From: Nitratireductor sp. B36
Lineage (GTDB): Bacteria > Pseudomonadota > Alphaproteobacteria > Rhizobiales > Rhizobiaceae
Length of the DNA stretch: 64,000 nucleotides
Reading direction: 5' to 3'
NCBI RefSeq assembly: GCF_020833685.1
Contig: NZ_JACKZY010000001.1
Span: 1 to 64,000, forward strand
Below, in pieces: positions 10,076 to 19,229 of the stretch. Below the pieces are notes generated by a model. That model did no database searches, was not told the DNA's origin, and was given only the letters and a program-made list of their open reading frames with translations. The position numbers were made by a program, and so were the translations under genes. Every line of letters starts with the position of its first letter. Position 1 is the stretch's first letter.

Positions 10076-10173
10076 TTGCATCTATGCCTGTCAGACCCTA
10101 TTTCGGGTTTTCGACAACGTGTGCCCGTATCGATTCGATAATCTGCGGGGCATGACGAAGCGGAGAATTCTTC

Positions 10174-11514
10174 ATGGCATCGGCAGCGGAACAGCTTGCG
10201 TCCAATCTCAATTTCGCGGCCTTCGCGAAGGCTGAGGATCTCAAGAAACGCATCTGGTTCACGCTCGGGGCGTTGCTGGTTTATCGGCTGGGCACCTATA
10301 TCCCGATGCCGGGCATCAACCCGGATGCTTTCGCTCAGGCTTTTCAGCAGCAGTCTGGCGGTGTTCTGGGCATGTTCAACATGTTCGCCGGTGGCGCCGT
10401 GGAGCGCATGGCGATCTTTGCCCTCGGCATCATGCCGTATATTTCCGCCTCCATCATTATGCAGCTCATGACATCGGTCGTCCCGTCGCTCGAGCAGCTG
10501 AAGAAGGAAGGTGAGCAGGGCCGCAAGGTCATCAACCAGTATACACGCTACGGCACGGTCATTCTCGCGACGGTTCAGGCCTACGGCATTGCCGTGGGAT
10601 TGGAAGGCGGCGCGAACATCGTTGCTGATCCGGGCTGGTTCTTCCGTATTTCCGCCGTTATCACGCTTGTCGGCGGCACCATGTTCCTGATGTGGCTGGG
10701 TGAGCAGATCACCGCTCGCGGTATAGGTAACGGCATCTCTCTCATCATTTTCTCCGGCATTGTCGCTGGTCTGCCTTCTGCCATCGGCGGCACGCTCGAG
10801 CTTGGCCGCACTGGCGCGCTGTCGACCGGCCTCATCCTCGCGATCATTGTTCTGGTCGTTGCGGTGATTGCCGTGATCGTGTTCTTCGAGCGCGCCCAGC
10901 GCCGCCTTTTGATCCAGTATCCCAAGCGCCAGGTCGGAAACCGCATGTTCCAGGGCGACACGTCGCACCTGCCGCTCAAGCTCAACACGGCCGGTGTGAT
11001 CCCGCCGATCTTCGCTTCGTCGCTTCTGCTGCTGCCTGCAACTGTCGCCGGTTTCTCCGACACGACACAGCTTCCTGGCTGGGCGTCCACCATGTTGGCC
11101 TCTCTGGGCCATGGTCAGCCGCTGTTCATGTTTCTCTACGCGGCGCTGATTGCATTCTTCGCCTTCTTCTACACGGCCATCGTGTTCAATCCGAAGGATA
11201 CGGCCGACCAGTTGAAGAAGCATTCGGGCTTCATTCCGGGCTACCGTCCTGGCGAGCGCACGGCAGAATATATCGACTATGTTTTGACGCGTATCACCGT
11301 TATCGGTGCCATCTATCTTGTCTTGATCTGCCTTCTGCCGGAGTTCTTGATTTCGGCCACCGGCGTTCCCTTCTATCTCGGCGGCACGTCTCTGCTGATC
11401 GTGGTGAGCGTTACGCTCGACACTGTTGCCCAGATGCAGGGACATCTCATTGCCCATCAGTATGAAGGGCTGATCAAGAAATCCAAATTGCGTGGGGGTA
11501 AGAGGGGACGATGA
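10174..11514 (+). CDS. secY: Preprotein translocase subunit SecY
   Basis: SecY (446 residues) is the channel of the Sec translocon in the inner membrane, with ten expected transmembrane helices. The first contains the conserved [20 protein letters not shown] region. The cytoplasmic loop with [18 protein letters not shown] (about residues 233-250) is a SecY signature, as is the [19 protein letters not shown] segment in the C-terminal half, where SecA and the ribosome dock. It overlaps adk by 4 nt (ATGA). Its place after rplO is standard. Confidence 0.98.
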   Translation: MASAAEQLASNLNFAAFAKAEDLKKRIWFTLGALLVYRLGTYIPMPGINPDAFAQAFQQQSGGVLGMFNMFAGGAVERMAIFALGIMPYISASIIMQLMTSVVPSLEQLKKEGEQGRKVINQYTRYGTVILATVQAYGIAVGLEGGANIVADPGWFFRISAVITLVGGTMFLMWLGEQITARGIGNGISLIIFSGIVAGLPSAIGGTLELGRTGALSTGLILAIIVLVVAVIAVIVFFERAQRRLLIQYPKRQVGNRMFQGDTSHLPLKLNTAGVIPPIFASSLLLLPATVAGFSDTTQLPGWASTMLASLGHGQPLFMFLYAALIAFFAFFYTAIVFNPKDTADQLKKHSGFIPGYRPGERTAEYIDYVLTRITVIGAIYLVLICLLPEFLISATGVPFYLGGTSLLIVVSVTLDTVAQMQGHLIAHQYEGLIKKSKLRGGKRGR

Positions 11515-12095
11515 GGCTTATACTTCTTGGACCGCCGGGAGCGGGTAAGGGCACTCAGGCCCAGCGGCTGGTCGAGAAGCACGGCGTTCCGCAACTCTCC
11601 ACGGGTGACATGTTGCGGGCCGCGGTTGCAGCCGGAACGGAAGTCGGCAAGCGCGCGAAAGCCGTGATGGATGCCGGGGAGCTGGTGTCGGACGAGATCG
11701 TCAACGCGATCGTTGCAGAACGTATCGATCAGCCCGACTGCGCGAACGGTTTTATTCTCGACGGATATCCGCGAACTCTTGCGCAGGCTGATGCCGTTGA
11801 GGCGATGCTGGCCGAACGCGAAGTCAAGCTCGATGCGACCATTGAGCTTGTGGTCGACGACGCGGCTCTGGTGGGGCGTATCGAAAAGCGTGCGCAGGAT
11901 GCCATCGCTGCCGGCCAGACGCCGCGCAAGGATGACAATGCTGCGGTTTTCGACGAGCGCCTGCGCGAATACTACAAAAAGACTGCAGCGCTGATTGGCT
12001 ATTATCATGCCAAGGGTTTCCTGCGGCGGGTCGATGGGATGAAGTCCATCGATGAGGTGACAGCAGAGATCGAGCAGGTCCTCGCTTCACTTTAG
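11511..12095 (+). CDS. adk: Adenylate kinase
   Basis: This 194-residue short-type adenylate kinase interconverts ATP + AMP and 2 ADP. The P-loop [11 protein letters not shown] lies at residues 6-16, the AMP-binding [14 protein letters not shown] follows, and FILDGYPRT is the Lid/NMP segment. The zinc-binding long LID is missing, as usual in alphaproteobacteria. It is coupled to secY by overlap. Confidence 0.98.
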   Translation: MRLILLGPPGAGKGTQAQRLVEKHGVPQLSTGDMLRAAVAAGTEVGKRAKAVMDAGELVSDEIVNAIVAERIDQPDCANGFILDGYPRTLAQADAVEAMLAEREVKLDATIELVVDDAALVGRIEKRAQDAIAAGQTPRKDDNAAVFDERLREYYKKTAALIGYYHAKGFLRRVDGMKSIDEVTAEIEQVLASL

Positions 12096-12294
12096 GCCGA
12101 GGCGTTCTTCGGCAGTGCTTGACTGCGTGGTGTTTATCGATTAATGCCACTCGGTCTCCTGATCGAACGTAACGTTGGTCGGGCCGTCAGGCTCGGCCTT
12201 CTTGTTTGTAGGAACAATCATCTCCCGCAAGGGCCGGCCTCCACCGGACGCGGGCAAACGAAGCGCCGGGGAACCGGCTCACATGGAGAAGAAG

Positions 12295-12663
12295 ATGGCC
12301 CGTATTGCAGGCGTCAATATTCCGACCAACAAGCGCGTTGTGATTGCGCTTCAGTATATCCACGGTATCGGTCCGAAGACCGCCGGGGATATCGTCAAGC
12401 AGGTCAACATCCCGCTCGAGCGTCGCGTCAGCGAGCTTACCGATGCCGAGATTCTCGCCATCCGCGAGACGATCGATCGCGACCTGCGCGTTGAGGGTGA
12501 TCTTCGCCGCGAAGTTTCGATGAACATCAAGCGTCTGATGGACCTGGGCTGCTATCGCGGCCTGCGTCACCGTCGTTCGCTTCCGGTCCGCGGTCAGCGC
12601 ACGCACACCAATGCACGCACCCGCAAGGGCCCTGCCAAGGCAATCGCCGGCAAGAAGAAGTAA
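12295..12663 (+). CDS. rpsM: 30S ribosomal protein S13
   Basis: S13 (122 residues) sits at the top of the 30S head and contacts P-site tRNA through its basic tail ([20 protein letters not shown]). The start [15 protein letters not shown] is set by the family and by GGAGAAGAAG just upstream. The 199-nt gap after adk holds a small hairpin (GCCGA / TCGGC, 12096-12113) and a weak promoter-like pair, TTGACT at 12119 and TTAATG 16 nt on. A separate alpha-operon promoter is possible but poorly supported. Confidence 0.98.
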   Translation: MARIAGVNIPTNKRVVIALQYIHGIGPKTAGDIVKQVNIPLERRVSELTDAEILAIRETIDRDLRVEGDLRREVSMNIKRLMDLGCYRGLRHRRSLPVRGQRTHTNARTRKGPAKAIAGKKK

Positions 12664-12665
12664 TT

Positions 12666-12746
12666 GAGTGAGTAGCGAATAGCGAATAGCGAATAGAAGC
12701 CGATCTTGTTTCTACCCGCTACTCGCTAACCACTATTCGCTTCTCC
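12666..12746. repeat. Heptamer-repeat inverted repeat between rpsM and rpsK
   Basis: The left arm holds three exact tandem copies of TAGCGAA (12673-12693). The right arm, about 12711-12745, is an imperfect reverse complement made of degenerate copies (CGCTACTCGCTAACCACTAT). Together they would fold into a hairpin with arms of about 33 nt and a loop of about 14 nt. It fills most of the 135-nt rpsM-rpsK gap. Similar TAGCGAA/TAGCGAG repeats are, to my recollection, scattered in other Rhizobiales genomes. Function unknown. Confidence 0.75.
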
Positions 12747-12798
12747 AGGTGGAGCCGCTGGTGTTACGGCGGTGTAGAGATCGACTGAAAGGAAGATT

Positions 12799-13188
12799 AT
12801 GGCCAAGGAAGCCGCACGCGTTCGGCGTCGCGAACGTAAGAATATCTCGTCGGGTGTTGCTCACGTCAATTCGAGCTTCAACAACACGATGATCACCATC
12901 ACGGACGCACAGGGCAATGCCATTGCCTGGTCGTCCGCTGGCGCACAGGGCTTCAAGGGCTCGCGTAAGTCGACCCCGTTTGCGGCCCAGGTTGCTGCCG
13001 AGGACTGCGCCCGCAAGGCTGCCGAGCATGGCATGCGCACGCTTGAGGTTGAGGTTTCCGGCCCCGGTTCGGGTCGTGAGTCCGCGCTGCGCGCGCTGCA
13101 GGCTGCCGGCTTCACCATCACGTCCATTCGCGATGTGACGCCGATCCCGCACAATGGTTGCCGTCCGCGCAAGAAGCGCCGCGTATAA
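12799..13188 (+). CDS. rpsK: 30S ribosomal protein S11
   Basis: S11 (129 residues) lies on the 30S platform at the E site. The hallmarks are [18 protein letters not shown] and the C-terminal [25 protein letters not shown] precedes the ATG. It is followed by a 97-nt gap with a UUCG hairpin before rpoA. Confidence 0.98.
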   Translation: MAKEAARVRRRERKNISSGVAHVNSSFNNTMITITDAQGNAIAWSSAGAQGFKGSRKSTPFAAQVAAEDCARKAAEHGMRTLEVEVSGPGSGRESALRALQAAGFTITSIRDVTPIPHNGCRPRKKRRV

Positions 13189-13189
13189 T

Positions 13190-13226
13190 CAGAGTTTTGC
13201 CGCAAGAGCGCTTCGGCGCTCCTCTG
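13190..13226 (+). other. UUCG-capped hairpin between rpsK and rpoA
   Basis: The inner stem GAGCGC / GCGCTC is closed by a stable TTCG tetraloop; an outer stem CAGAG / CTCTG frames it. It is followed by TGTGGTTTTCC, a weak T-rich stretch. It could be an attenuator that lowers rpoA relative to the r-proteins, but the T run is too short for a confident terminator. Confidence 0.5.
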
Positions 13227-13285
13227 TGGTTTTCCAGATCGCCCGTCACGAATGGATTGTGGCGGGGTAACGGAAGGAACCCGGA

Positions 13286-14296
13286 ATGATCCAGAAAAAC
13301 TGGCAAGAGCTTATCAAGCCGAACAAGGTCGAGTTTTCGTCCAAGGGCCGCACCGTCACCACGCTGGTGGCTGAGCCTCTTGAGCGTGGCTTCGGTCTGA
13401 CGCTCGGCAATGCACTGCGTCGTGTGCTCCTGTCGTCGCTTCGCGGCGCGGCCGTGACCGCGGTGCAGATCGACGGCGTGCTGCACGAATTCTCGTCGAT
13501 CCCCGGCGTGCGTGAAGATGTGACGGACATCGTTCTGAACATCAAGGAAATCGCGCTCTCCATGGAAGGCGAGGGGCCCAAGCGCATGGTTGTGCGCAAG
13601 CAGGGACCCGGCACCGTGACGGCTGGCGACATCCAGACCGTAGGCGATGTGGAAGTTCTCAACCCCGACCACGTGCTGTGCACACTGGACGAGGGCGCGG
13701 AAATCCGCATGGAATTCACGGTCGACAACGGCAAGGGTTATGTCCCGGCCGAGCGCAACCGCGCCGAAGACGCGCCGATCGGTCTGATCCCGGTCGACAG
13801 CCTCTACTCGCCGGTTAAGAAGGTCTCCTACAAGGTCGAAAATACCCGCGAGGGCCAGGTTCTCGACTATGACAAGTTGACCATGACCATCGAGACCAAT
13901 GGTTCGGTGACGGGCGAGGACGCGGTGGCTTTTGCTGCGCGCATCCTGCAGGACCAGCTTGCGCTGTTCGTCAACTTCGAAGAGCCGCAGAAGGAGCAGC
14001 CCGCCGAACAGGTGGCCGAGCTCGCCTTCAATCCGGCGCTTCTCAAGAAGGTGGACGAGCTGGAGCTTTCGGTTCGCTCTGCAAACTGCCTGAAGAACGA
14101 CAACATCGTTTATATCGGCGACCTGATCCAGAAGACGGAAGCCGAGATGTTGCGCACGCCGAATTTCGGCCGCAAGTCGCTCAACGAAATCAAGGAAGTG
14201 CTGGCTTCGATGGGCCTTCACCTCGGCATGGATGTCGAGGACTGGCCGCCGGAAAATATCGAAGAACTCGCCAAGCGCTACGAAGACCAATACTAG
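13286..14296 (+). CDS. rpoA: RNA polymerase alpha subunit
   Basis: The alpha subunit (336 residues) has an N-terminal dimerisation/assembly domain ([20 protein letters not shown], about residues 36-55) and a C-terminal domain that contacts UP elements and activators ([20 protein letters not shown] and [19 protein letters not shown], about residues 255-305). A linker of about 15 acidic residues joins them. The order rpsM-rpsK-rpoA-rplQ is the standard alpha operon without rpsD. Confidence 0.99.
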   Translation: MIQKNWQELIKPNKVEFSSKGRTVTTLVAEPLERGFGLTLGNALRRVLLSSLRGAAVTAVQIDGVLHEFSSIPGVREDVTDIVLNIKEIALSMEGEGPKRMVVRKQGPGTVTAGDIQTVGDVEVLNPDHVLCTLDEGAEIRMEFTVDNGKGYVPAERNRAEDAPIGLIPVDSLYSPVKKVSYKVENTREGQVLDYDKLTMTIETNGSVTGEDAVAFAARILQDQLALFVNFEEPQKEQPAEQVAELAFNPALLKKVDELELSVRSANCLKNDNIVYIGDLIQKTEAEMLRTPNFGRKSLNEIKEVLASMGLHLGMDVEDWPPENIEELAKRYEDQY

Positions 14297-14346
14297 GCCC
14301 GTAGAGCCCGCCAAGATCGGGCGACGGGGATTGAAGGAGAAAGGCC

Positions 14347-14778
14347 ATGCGTCACGGAAAATCCGGCCGCAAGCTGAACAGGACGGCAAGCCACCGCAAG
14401 GCGCTCTTTGCCAACATGGCGGCTTCGCTGATCGAACATGAACAGATCGTCACCACTCTGCCCAAGGCGAAGGAACTTCGCCCGATCGTGGAAAAGCTGG
14501 TGACGCTCGGCAAGCGTGGTGACCTGCACGCCCGTCGTCAGGCCATTTCGGCCATCCGCGACGAGAGCCTGGTCAAGCGCCTGTTCGACACGCTCGCTCC
14601 GCGTTATGCAGAGCGCAATGGCGGCTACACCCGCATCATGAAGGCGGGCTTCCGCCATGGCGACAACGCACCGATGGCTGTCATCGAGTTCGTTGACCGC
14701 GATGTGGAAGCAAAGGGCGCTGCCGACCGTGCGCGTCTCGAAGCTGAAGGCGGCAACGAAGAGGCGGAGGCCGCATAA
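14347..14778 (+). CDS. rplQ: 50S ribosomal protein L17
   Basis: L17 (143 residues) sits near the tunnel exit. The N-terminus [20 protein letters not shown] and [21 protein letters not shown] are diagnostic. An acidic tail ([12 protein letters not shown]) extends the C-terminus. This is the last gene of the r-protein superoperon; a strong terminator follows. Confidence 0.98.
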   Translation: MRHGKSGRKLNRTASHRKALFANMAASLIEHEQIVTTLPKAKELRPIVEKLVTLGKRGDLHARRQAISAIRDESLVKRLFDTLAPRYAERNGGYTRIMKAGFRHGDNAPMAVIEFVDRDVEAKGAADRARLEAEGGNEEAEAA

Positions 14779-14803
14779 GCCGGCCAGTCTTGTACGTGCT
14801 TTT

Positions 14804-14836
14804 AAAAAAAAAAAGGGGCTTCGCGGCCCCTTTTTT
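14804..14836 (+). terminator. Intrinsic terminator of the r-protein superoperon
   Basis: The GC stem GGGGC / GCCCC is flanked by a run of eleven A and a run of six T, so the whole hairpin extends through A-T pairs and ends in a U tract. It stands 25 nt after the rplQ stop. The A tract on the other side would give weak bidirectional activity. Confidence 0.9.
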
Positions 14837-14957
14837 GTTGCGCAAATTTCATTCTTTACGGGGCGGAGCCTTTCAATGTGCACAATGCTTTGAGAAAAGC
14901 GATTTGCGTCGCTGCACGATCATTAGCATTCTCCAGAAACGGATAGAGGCCAGGCAT

Positions 14958-16457
14958 ATGCGGATGCGTTCTGTTTTCCTAAGCGTTGTTCTTTTTGCTT
15001 CTTTTGCTGGAACCGTGGTCACGGGTTCGGTCCAAGCGCAGCAGGATGAAAACGGTACTCTGCGTGGATTCCTTTCCAACCTTCTGAATGGAGATGAAAG
15101 CAGGACGCTGGCTATCCCGCAGCAGAAAGCTGCAGAACGTCGCGTTCCTTTCGGGCGGGCCGATATTCAGTTGTCGTTCGCGCCATTGGTCAAGGAAACG
15201 TCGCCTGCAGTGGTGAATGTCTACGCATCGTCCACCGTTCAGGTGCGGTCGCCTTTCATGGGCGATCCGTTTTTCGAACAGTTCTTCGGCAGGCCTCAAA
15301 TGCCGCCGCGCGTGCGTTCCTCGCTCGGTTCCGGCGTGTTGGTCGATCCAAGCGGTGTCATCGTAACGAACAATCACGTCATCAGCGATGCAGATGAGGT
15401 CAAGGTGGCGCTTGCGGACGGGCGTGAGTTTGAAAGCGAAATCCTGCTCAAAGACAAGGCACTCGATCTCGCGGTTTTGAAGATCTCCGGCAATGATGCC
15501 TTTCCGGCCGTCGGATTGGGCAACTCTGACAATCTCGAGGTGGGTGACCTCGTGCTTGCCATCGGCAATCCATTCGGTGTCGGCCAGACGACAACCAGCG
15601 GCATCGTGTCCGCGCTTGCGCGCAGCCATGTGGGCGTGTCCGATTTCGGTTTCTTCATCCAGACCGATGCAGCGATCAATCCGGGCAATTCCGGCGGCGC
15701 GCTGATCGATATGCGGGGGCAGGTGATTGGCATCAACACCGCCATTGTCAGCCGCAGCGGCGGTTCCATTGGTATCGGTTTTGCAATTCCCGCCAACATG
15801 GTGCGTGCGGTGGTAAATGCCGCACTGTCCGGTGCAGAGACTTTCGAGCGGCCATTCTTCGGCGCTTCCTTCGATCCGGTAACTGCACAGATTGCCGAGG
15901 CGCTGGGCATGGAGCGTCCCGTCGGCGCGCTGGTGCGTGAAGTGGCGCCGGACAGCCCCGCCGAGCGTGCCGGCCTGCGACCCGGCGATGTGGTGGTCGC
16001 CATGGACGGTGCTGATATCCAGCACCCCGATGCGCTCGAGTATCGGCTCGTGACGCATCCACTTGAGGAAAAAGGCGTCATCGGCGTGTTGCGCGAGGGG
16101 CGGACGCTGGAACTGGGCTTCACGCTCGAGCGCCTGTCCGATGGAGGAGACCCGACACCGGTAACGCTCGAGGGGCGTGGGCCCTTCGCCGGCGCAGCCA
16201 TTGCCGCTCTCGAGCCGCGTCTTGCCCAGCGTCTGAAACTGCCACTGAACAAGAAGGGGGTCGTCATTCTGGAGGTCGACCGGCGTTCGCCCGCTGCCAG
16301 TGTCGGCCTGCGCCCGGGCGACATCATCCGCGAGGTCAACGGGATCGAGATTGAAGACGTGGAAACGATGCAGGTCGTGGCCGGTGACACAAGCCGCCGC
16401 TGGGCCTTTTCCGTGGAGCGGGACGGGCGCATATTGCGTCAGCGCCTGCGCTTCTGA
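14958..16457 (+). CDS. degP: Exported HtrA/Deg-family serine endoprotease (two PDZ domains)
   Basis: This 499-residue protein has an N-terminal signal peptide ending near VQAQQ (about residue 29). The trypsin-like domain carries the triad His140 (VTNNHVI), Asp170 (DLAVLKI) and Ser245 (GNSGGALID). Two PDZ domains follow (RAGLRPGDVVVAMDGADI at about 335 and SVGLRPGDIIREVNGIEI at about 450). It should degrade or refold misfolded proteins in the periplasm. The ATG is chosen for the GAGG 8 nt upstream and the signal peptide. It is 23 nt from rarA. Whether it is the DegP or DegQ orthologue cannot be told from sequence alone. Confidence 0.93.
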   Translation: MRMRSVFLSVVLFASFAGTVVTGSVQAQQDENGTLRGFLSNLLNGDESRTLAIPQQKAAERRVPFGRADIQLSFAPLVKETSPAVVNVYASSTVQVRSPFMGDPFFEQFFGRPQMPPRVRSSLGSGVLVDPSGVIVTNNHVISDADEVKVALADGREFESEILLKDKALDLAVLKISGNDAFPAVGLGNSDNLEVGDLVLAIGNPFGVGQTTTSGIVSALARSHVGVSDFGFFIQTDAAINPGNSGGALIDMRGQVIGINTAIVSRSGGSIGIGFAIPANMVRAVVNAALSGAETFERPFFGASFDPVTAQIAEALGMERPVGALVREVAPDSPAERAGLRPGDVVVAMDGADIQHPDALEYRLVTHPLEEKGVIGVLREGRTLELGFTLERLSDGGDPTPVTLEGRGPFAGAAIAALEPRLAQRLKLPLNKKGVVILEVDRRSPAASVGLRPGDIIREVNGIEIEDVETMQVVAGDTSRRWAFSVERDGRILRQRLRF

Positions 16458-16480
16458 CCTGCCTGTTCGATGACTGACCA

Positions 16481-17794
16481 ATGAGTGATCTCTTTTCCAA
16501 TCCCGATGAAAGCGGCGCGCGCGTCAACCGTCCGCTCGCTGATCGCCTGCGGCCACAGAAACTCGACGAGGTGGTGGGCCAGGAGCATCTGACGGGCCCC
16601 GATGGGGTTTTGACCCGCATGATCGCAAGCCGCTCGCTGGGGTCGCTCATCTTCTGGGGACCGCCGGGCACCGGCAAAACCACGGTCGCGCGTCTTCTGG
16701 CCGGTGAAACGGAGCTGGCCTTCGAGCAGATCTCGGCGATCTTCTCAGGCGTGGCGGACTTGAAGAAAGTGTTCGAGGCGGCCCGTCTCAGGCGCAGTCA
16801 GGGAAGGCAGACGCTTCTGTTCGTCGACGAAATCCATCGCTTCAATCGCTCGCAGCAGGATTCGTTTCTGCCGGTGATGGAGGACGGCACCGTCGTGCTG
16901 GTCGGCGCGACAACGGAGAACCCGTCCTTCGAGCTCAACGCTGCGCTTCTGTCGCGTGCCCGTGTGCTCAATTTCAACACGCTCGGACCGGAAAGCCTGT
17001 TGCGCCTGCTCGAACGCGCTGAGGCGCTGGAGGAAAAGCCTTTGCCGCTGGATGAAGAGGCGCGGGCGGTTCTTGTGCGCATGGCCGATGGCGATGGACG
17101 CGCTTCGCTCACGCTTGCCGAAGAGGTCTGGCGTGCGGCGCGGGAGGGCGAGGTGTTCGATGCGGAGGCGCTGCAGCGTGTCGCCCAGCGCCGTGCCCCT
17201 GTCTACGACAAGGGGCAGGACGGGCACTACAATCTGATTTCCGCCCTGCACAAATCCGTTCGCGGCTCCGATCCCGACGCGGCACTGTATTATCTCTGCC
17301 GCATGTTCGATGCGGGCGAGACTCCGCTCTATATCGGCCGCAGGCTTGTGCGCATGGCTGTGGAAGACATTGGTCTTGCCGATCCTCAGGCTCTCGTCAT
17401 CGCCAATGCGGCCAAGGATGCCTATGAATATCTCGGATCGCCGGAGGGCGAGCTCGCTCTGGCGCAGGCTTGTGTCTATCTGGCGACAGCACCGAAATCG
17501 AATGGCGTCTACACCGCTTTCAAACAGGCCTTTGCCGACGCGAAGGCCAACGGCTCCCTTCTGCCGCCCAAGCACATTCTCAACGCGCCGACCAAACTCA
17601 TGAAGGAGACCGGTTACGGGGCCGGCTATGCCTATGATCACGACCAGCCGGATGCGTTTTCCGGGCAAAATTACTTTCCCGAAGAGATGGGGCGCAAGCG
17701 CTATTACGACCCGCCGGAGCGGGGTTTTGAACGTGAGATCCGCAAGCGGCTGGATTATTGGGCGCGCCTGCGCAAGGAGCGGGGAGAGCCATGA
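16481..17794 (+). CDS. rarA: Replication-associated recombination protein A (AAA+ ATPase)
   Basis: RarA/MgsA (437 residues) is a clamp-loader-like AAA+ protein acting at stalled forks. Walker A GPPGTGKTTVARL is at about residues 58-70, Walker B LLFVDEIHRFNRSQQDSFLP follows, and sensor 1 is VGATTENPSFE. The C-terminal tetramerisation/WHIP-type region contains KGQDGHYNLISALHKSVRGS and YYPEEM-like FPEEMGRKRYYDPPERGFE. Length is standard. The short gaps on both sides suggest cotranscription with the upstream protease and with crcB. Confidence 0.96.
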   Translation: MSDLFSNPDESGARVNRPLADRLRPQKLDEVVGQEHLTGPDGVLTRMIASRSLGSLIFWGPPGTGKTTVARLLAGETELAFEQISAIFSGVADLKKVFEAARLRRSQGRQTLLFVDEIHRFNRSQQDSFLPVMEDGTVVLVGATTENPSFELNAALLSRARVLNFNTLGPESLLRLLERAEALEEKPLPLDEEARAVLVRMADGDGRASLTLAEEVWRAAREGEVFDAEALQRVAQRRAPVYDKGQDGHYNLISALHKSVRGSDPDAALYYLCRMFDAGETPLYIGRRLVRMAVEDIGLADPQALVIANAAKDAYEYLGSPEGELALAQACVYLATAPKSNGVYTAFKQAFADAKANGSLLPPKHILNAPTKLMKETGYGAGYAYDHDQPDAFSGQNYFPEEMGRKRYYDPPERGFEREIRKRLDYWARLRKERGEP

Positions 17795-17840
17795 TGTCGA
17801 CGCTTGTTGATTTTTGCGCAGCTTCTGCGAAAAGGGCGGC

Positions 17841-18218
17841 ATGAACCATCTGCTGATCGTAGCTGCCGGCGGGGCAATCGGCGCCAGCCTGAGACATTTG
17901 ACCGGCCTTGCTGCCATGCGGTTGCTTGGAACTGGCTTTCCCTGGGGGACGCTGACGGTCAATCTGGCCGGCTCATTTGTAATGGGCGTGTTCGTCGAGT
18001 GGCTTGCACGGCGTGTAGGGGCTTCGCCGGAATTGCGATTGTTCATGGCCACAGGGCTGCTCGGCGGGTTCACGACGTTCTCGGCTTTTTCGCTTGATGT
18101 TGCCGTCCTGTGGGAACGGGGCGAAAATTTGCTGGCCGCATCTTATGTGCTTGTTAGTGTCTGCGGCGCGATTGCCGCGCTGTTCGGCGGGCTGTATCTG
18201 GTTCGGCATTTCGCCTGA
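17841..18218 (+). CDS. crcB: Fluoride channel CrcB (Fluc)
   Basis: This 125-residue protein has four predicted transmembrane segments and exports fluoride as an antiparallel dimer in the inner membrane. The family motifs are GGAIGASLRHLTG, FPWGTLTVNLAGSFVMG (with the conserved Asn) and GLLGGFTTFSAFSLD (with the Phe-box and the central Thr-Thr-Phe-Ser). The ATG fits the family; an upstream TTG would add nine unrelated residues. No fluoride riboswitch is seen upstream: the gene sits 46 nt after rarA in the same operon. Confidence 0.95.
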   Translation: MNHLLIVAAGGAIGASLRHLTGLAAMRLLGTGFPWGTLTVNLAGSFVMGVFVEWLARRVGASPELRLFMATGLLGGFTTFSAFSLDVAVLWERGENLLAASYVLVSVCGAIAALFGGLYLVRHFA

Positions 18219-18242
18219 GACGACTTTTTATGGATATGTGAA

Positions 18243-19229
18243 ATGGCTGGCGTACAGCAGATCGAAGTGGACAAGGACGAGAGCGGAATGCGGCTTGACC
18301 GTTGGTTCAAGACGCATTTTCCAGGGCTCGGTTTCGGTCATTTGCAAAAGCTCCTGCGCTCTGGCCAGATCCGGGTGAGTGGCAGCCGTGCCAAGGCCGA
18401 CACGCGTCTCGAGCCGGGGCAGGTGGTGCGTGTGCCCCCTCTGGATGTCGACCGCAAGGGCGATGGGCAGGCGACCGCCCACAGCCTGCGCAACACAGGC
18501 GATGCTGAAGCGCTCTCTCAAATGTTGCTCTATGAGGATCCGAAGGTTTTTGTCTTCAACAAGCCGGCCGGTCTTGCCGTGCAGGGTGGTTCGGGCGTCA
18601 ATCGTCATGTGGACGGCATGCTGGAGGCGCTGCGGAACAAGAAGGGCGAAAAGCCGCGCCTGGTCCATCGCCTCGACCGCGACACGTCGGGTGTGCTCGT
18701 GGTGGCGCGCACGCGTCAGGCGGCCATGCGGCTTGCCGAGGCCTTTCGCGCCCGCGACACGAAAAAGACCTATTGGGCTCTCGTGAAGGGCGTGCCCAAC
18801 AAAGACGAAGCGCGCATCTCCACCTGGCTCGCCAAGGAGCAAACGCCCGATGGCGACCGCATGCGCGTCGTGAAACACGGCGAGCCGGATTCCGATCATG
18901 CCGTTTCCAACTATCGGATTGTGGAAAGGGCTGGTTCAGCGCTCTCCTGGCTCGAAATGGAGCCCTATACGGGCCGTACGCACCAGCTTCGCGTTCACGC
19001 TGCCTATATCGGGTGCCCGATCATCGGCGATCCGAAATATTTCGAAGCCGATCAGAACTGGGAGTTTCCCGGCGGCATCCAGAAACGTCTGCATCTGCAT
19101 GCGCGCCGCATCGTCATCCCGAATCCGGGGGGCGGCAAGATTGACGTGACGGCACCGCTGCCTCCCCATATGCGCCAGAGCTGGAACCTTCTCGGGTTTG
19201 ATGAAGCCTCTGCGGAGGAGGGCGCGTGA
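18243..19229 (+). CDS. rluC: RluA-family 23S rRNA pseudouridine synthase
   Basis: This protein of 328 residues has an N-terminal S4 RNA-binding domain (GMRLDRWFKTHFPGLGFGHL and RSGQIRVSGSRAKADTRL) and a catalytic domain with HRLDRDTSGVLVVAR (catalytic Asp in RLDRDTSG, about residue 144). The YTGRTHQLRVHAAYIGCPI motif near residue 245 is also diagnostic. RluC enzymes modify U955/2504/2580 in E. coli 23S rRNA; the exact targets here are inferred. It overlaps the next gene by 4 nt (GTGA). Confidence 0.92.
   Translation: MAGVQQIEVDKDESGMRLDRWFKTHFPGLGFGHLQKLLRSGQIRVSGSRAKADTRLEPGQVVRVPPLDVDRKGDGQATAHSLRNTGDAEALSQMLLYEDPKVFVFNKPAGLAVQGGSGVNRHVDGMLEALRNKKGEKPRLVHRLDRDTSGVLVVARTRQAAMRLAEAFRARDTKKTYWALVKGVPNKDEARISTWLAKEQTPDGDRMRVVKHGEPDSDHAVSNYRIVERAGSALSWLEMEPYTGRTHQLRVHAAYIGCPIIGDPKYFEADQNWEFPGGIQKRLHLHARRIVIPNPGGGKIDVTAPLPPHMRQSWNLLGFDEASAEEGA

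Noticed and set aside
9682-11457. Open frame of 591 codons on the minus strand opposite rplO-secY
   Set aside because: Its sequence is Arg/Asp/His-rich low-quality translation opposite two certain genes; it is a GC-rich shadow frame with no ribosome binding site.
12119-12146. Promoter TTGACT-N16-TTAATG before rpsM
   Set aside because: The -35 is good but the -10 matches the consensus at only two of six bases, so it is mentioned only with rpsM.
17795-17840. Possible fluoride riboswitch before crcB
   Set aside because: Only 46 nt separate rarA and crcB and no fluoride-riboswitch pseudoknot core is visible.
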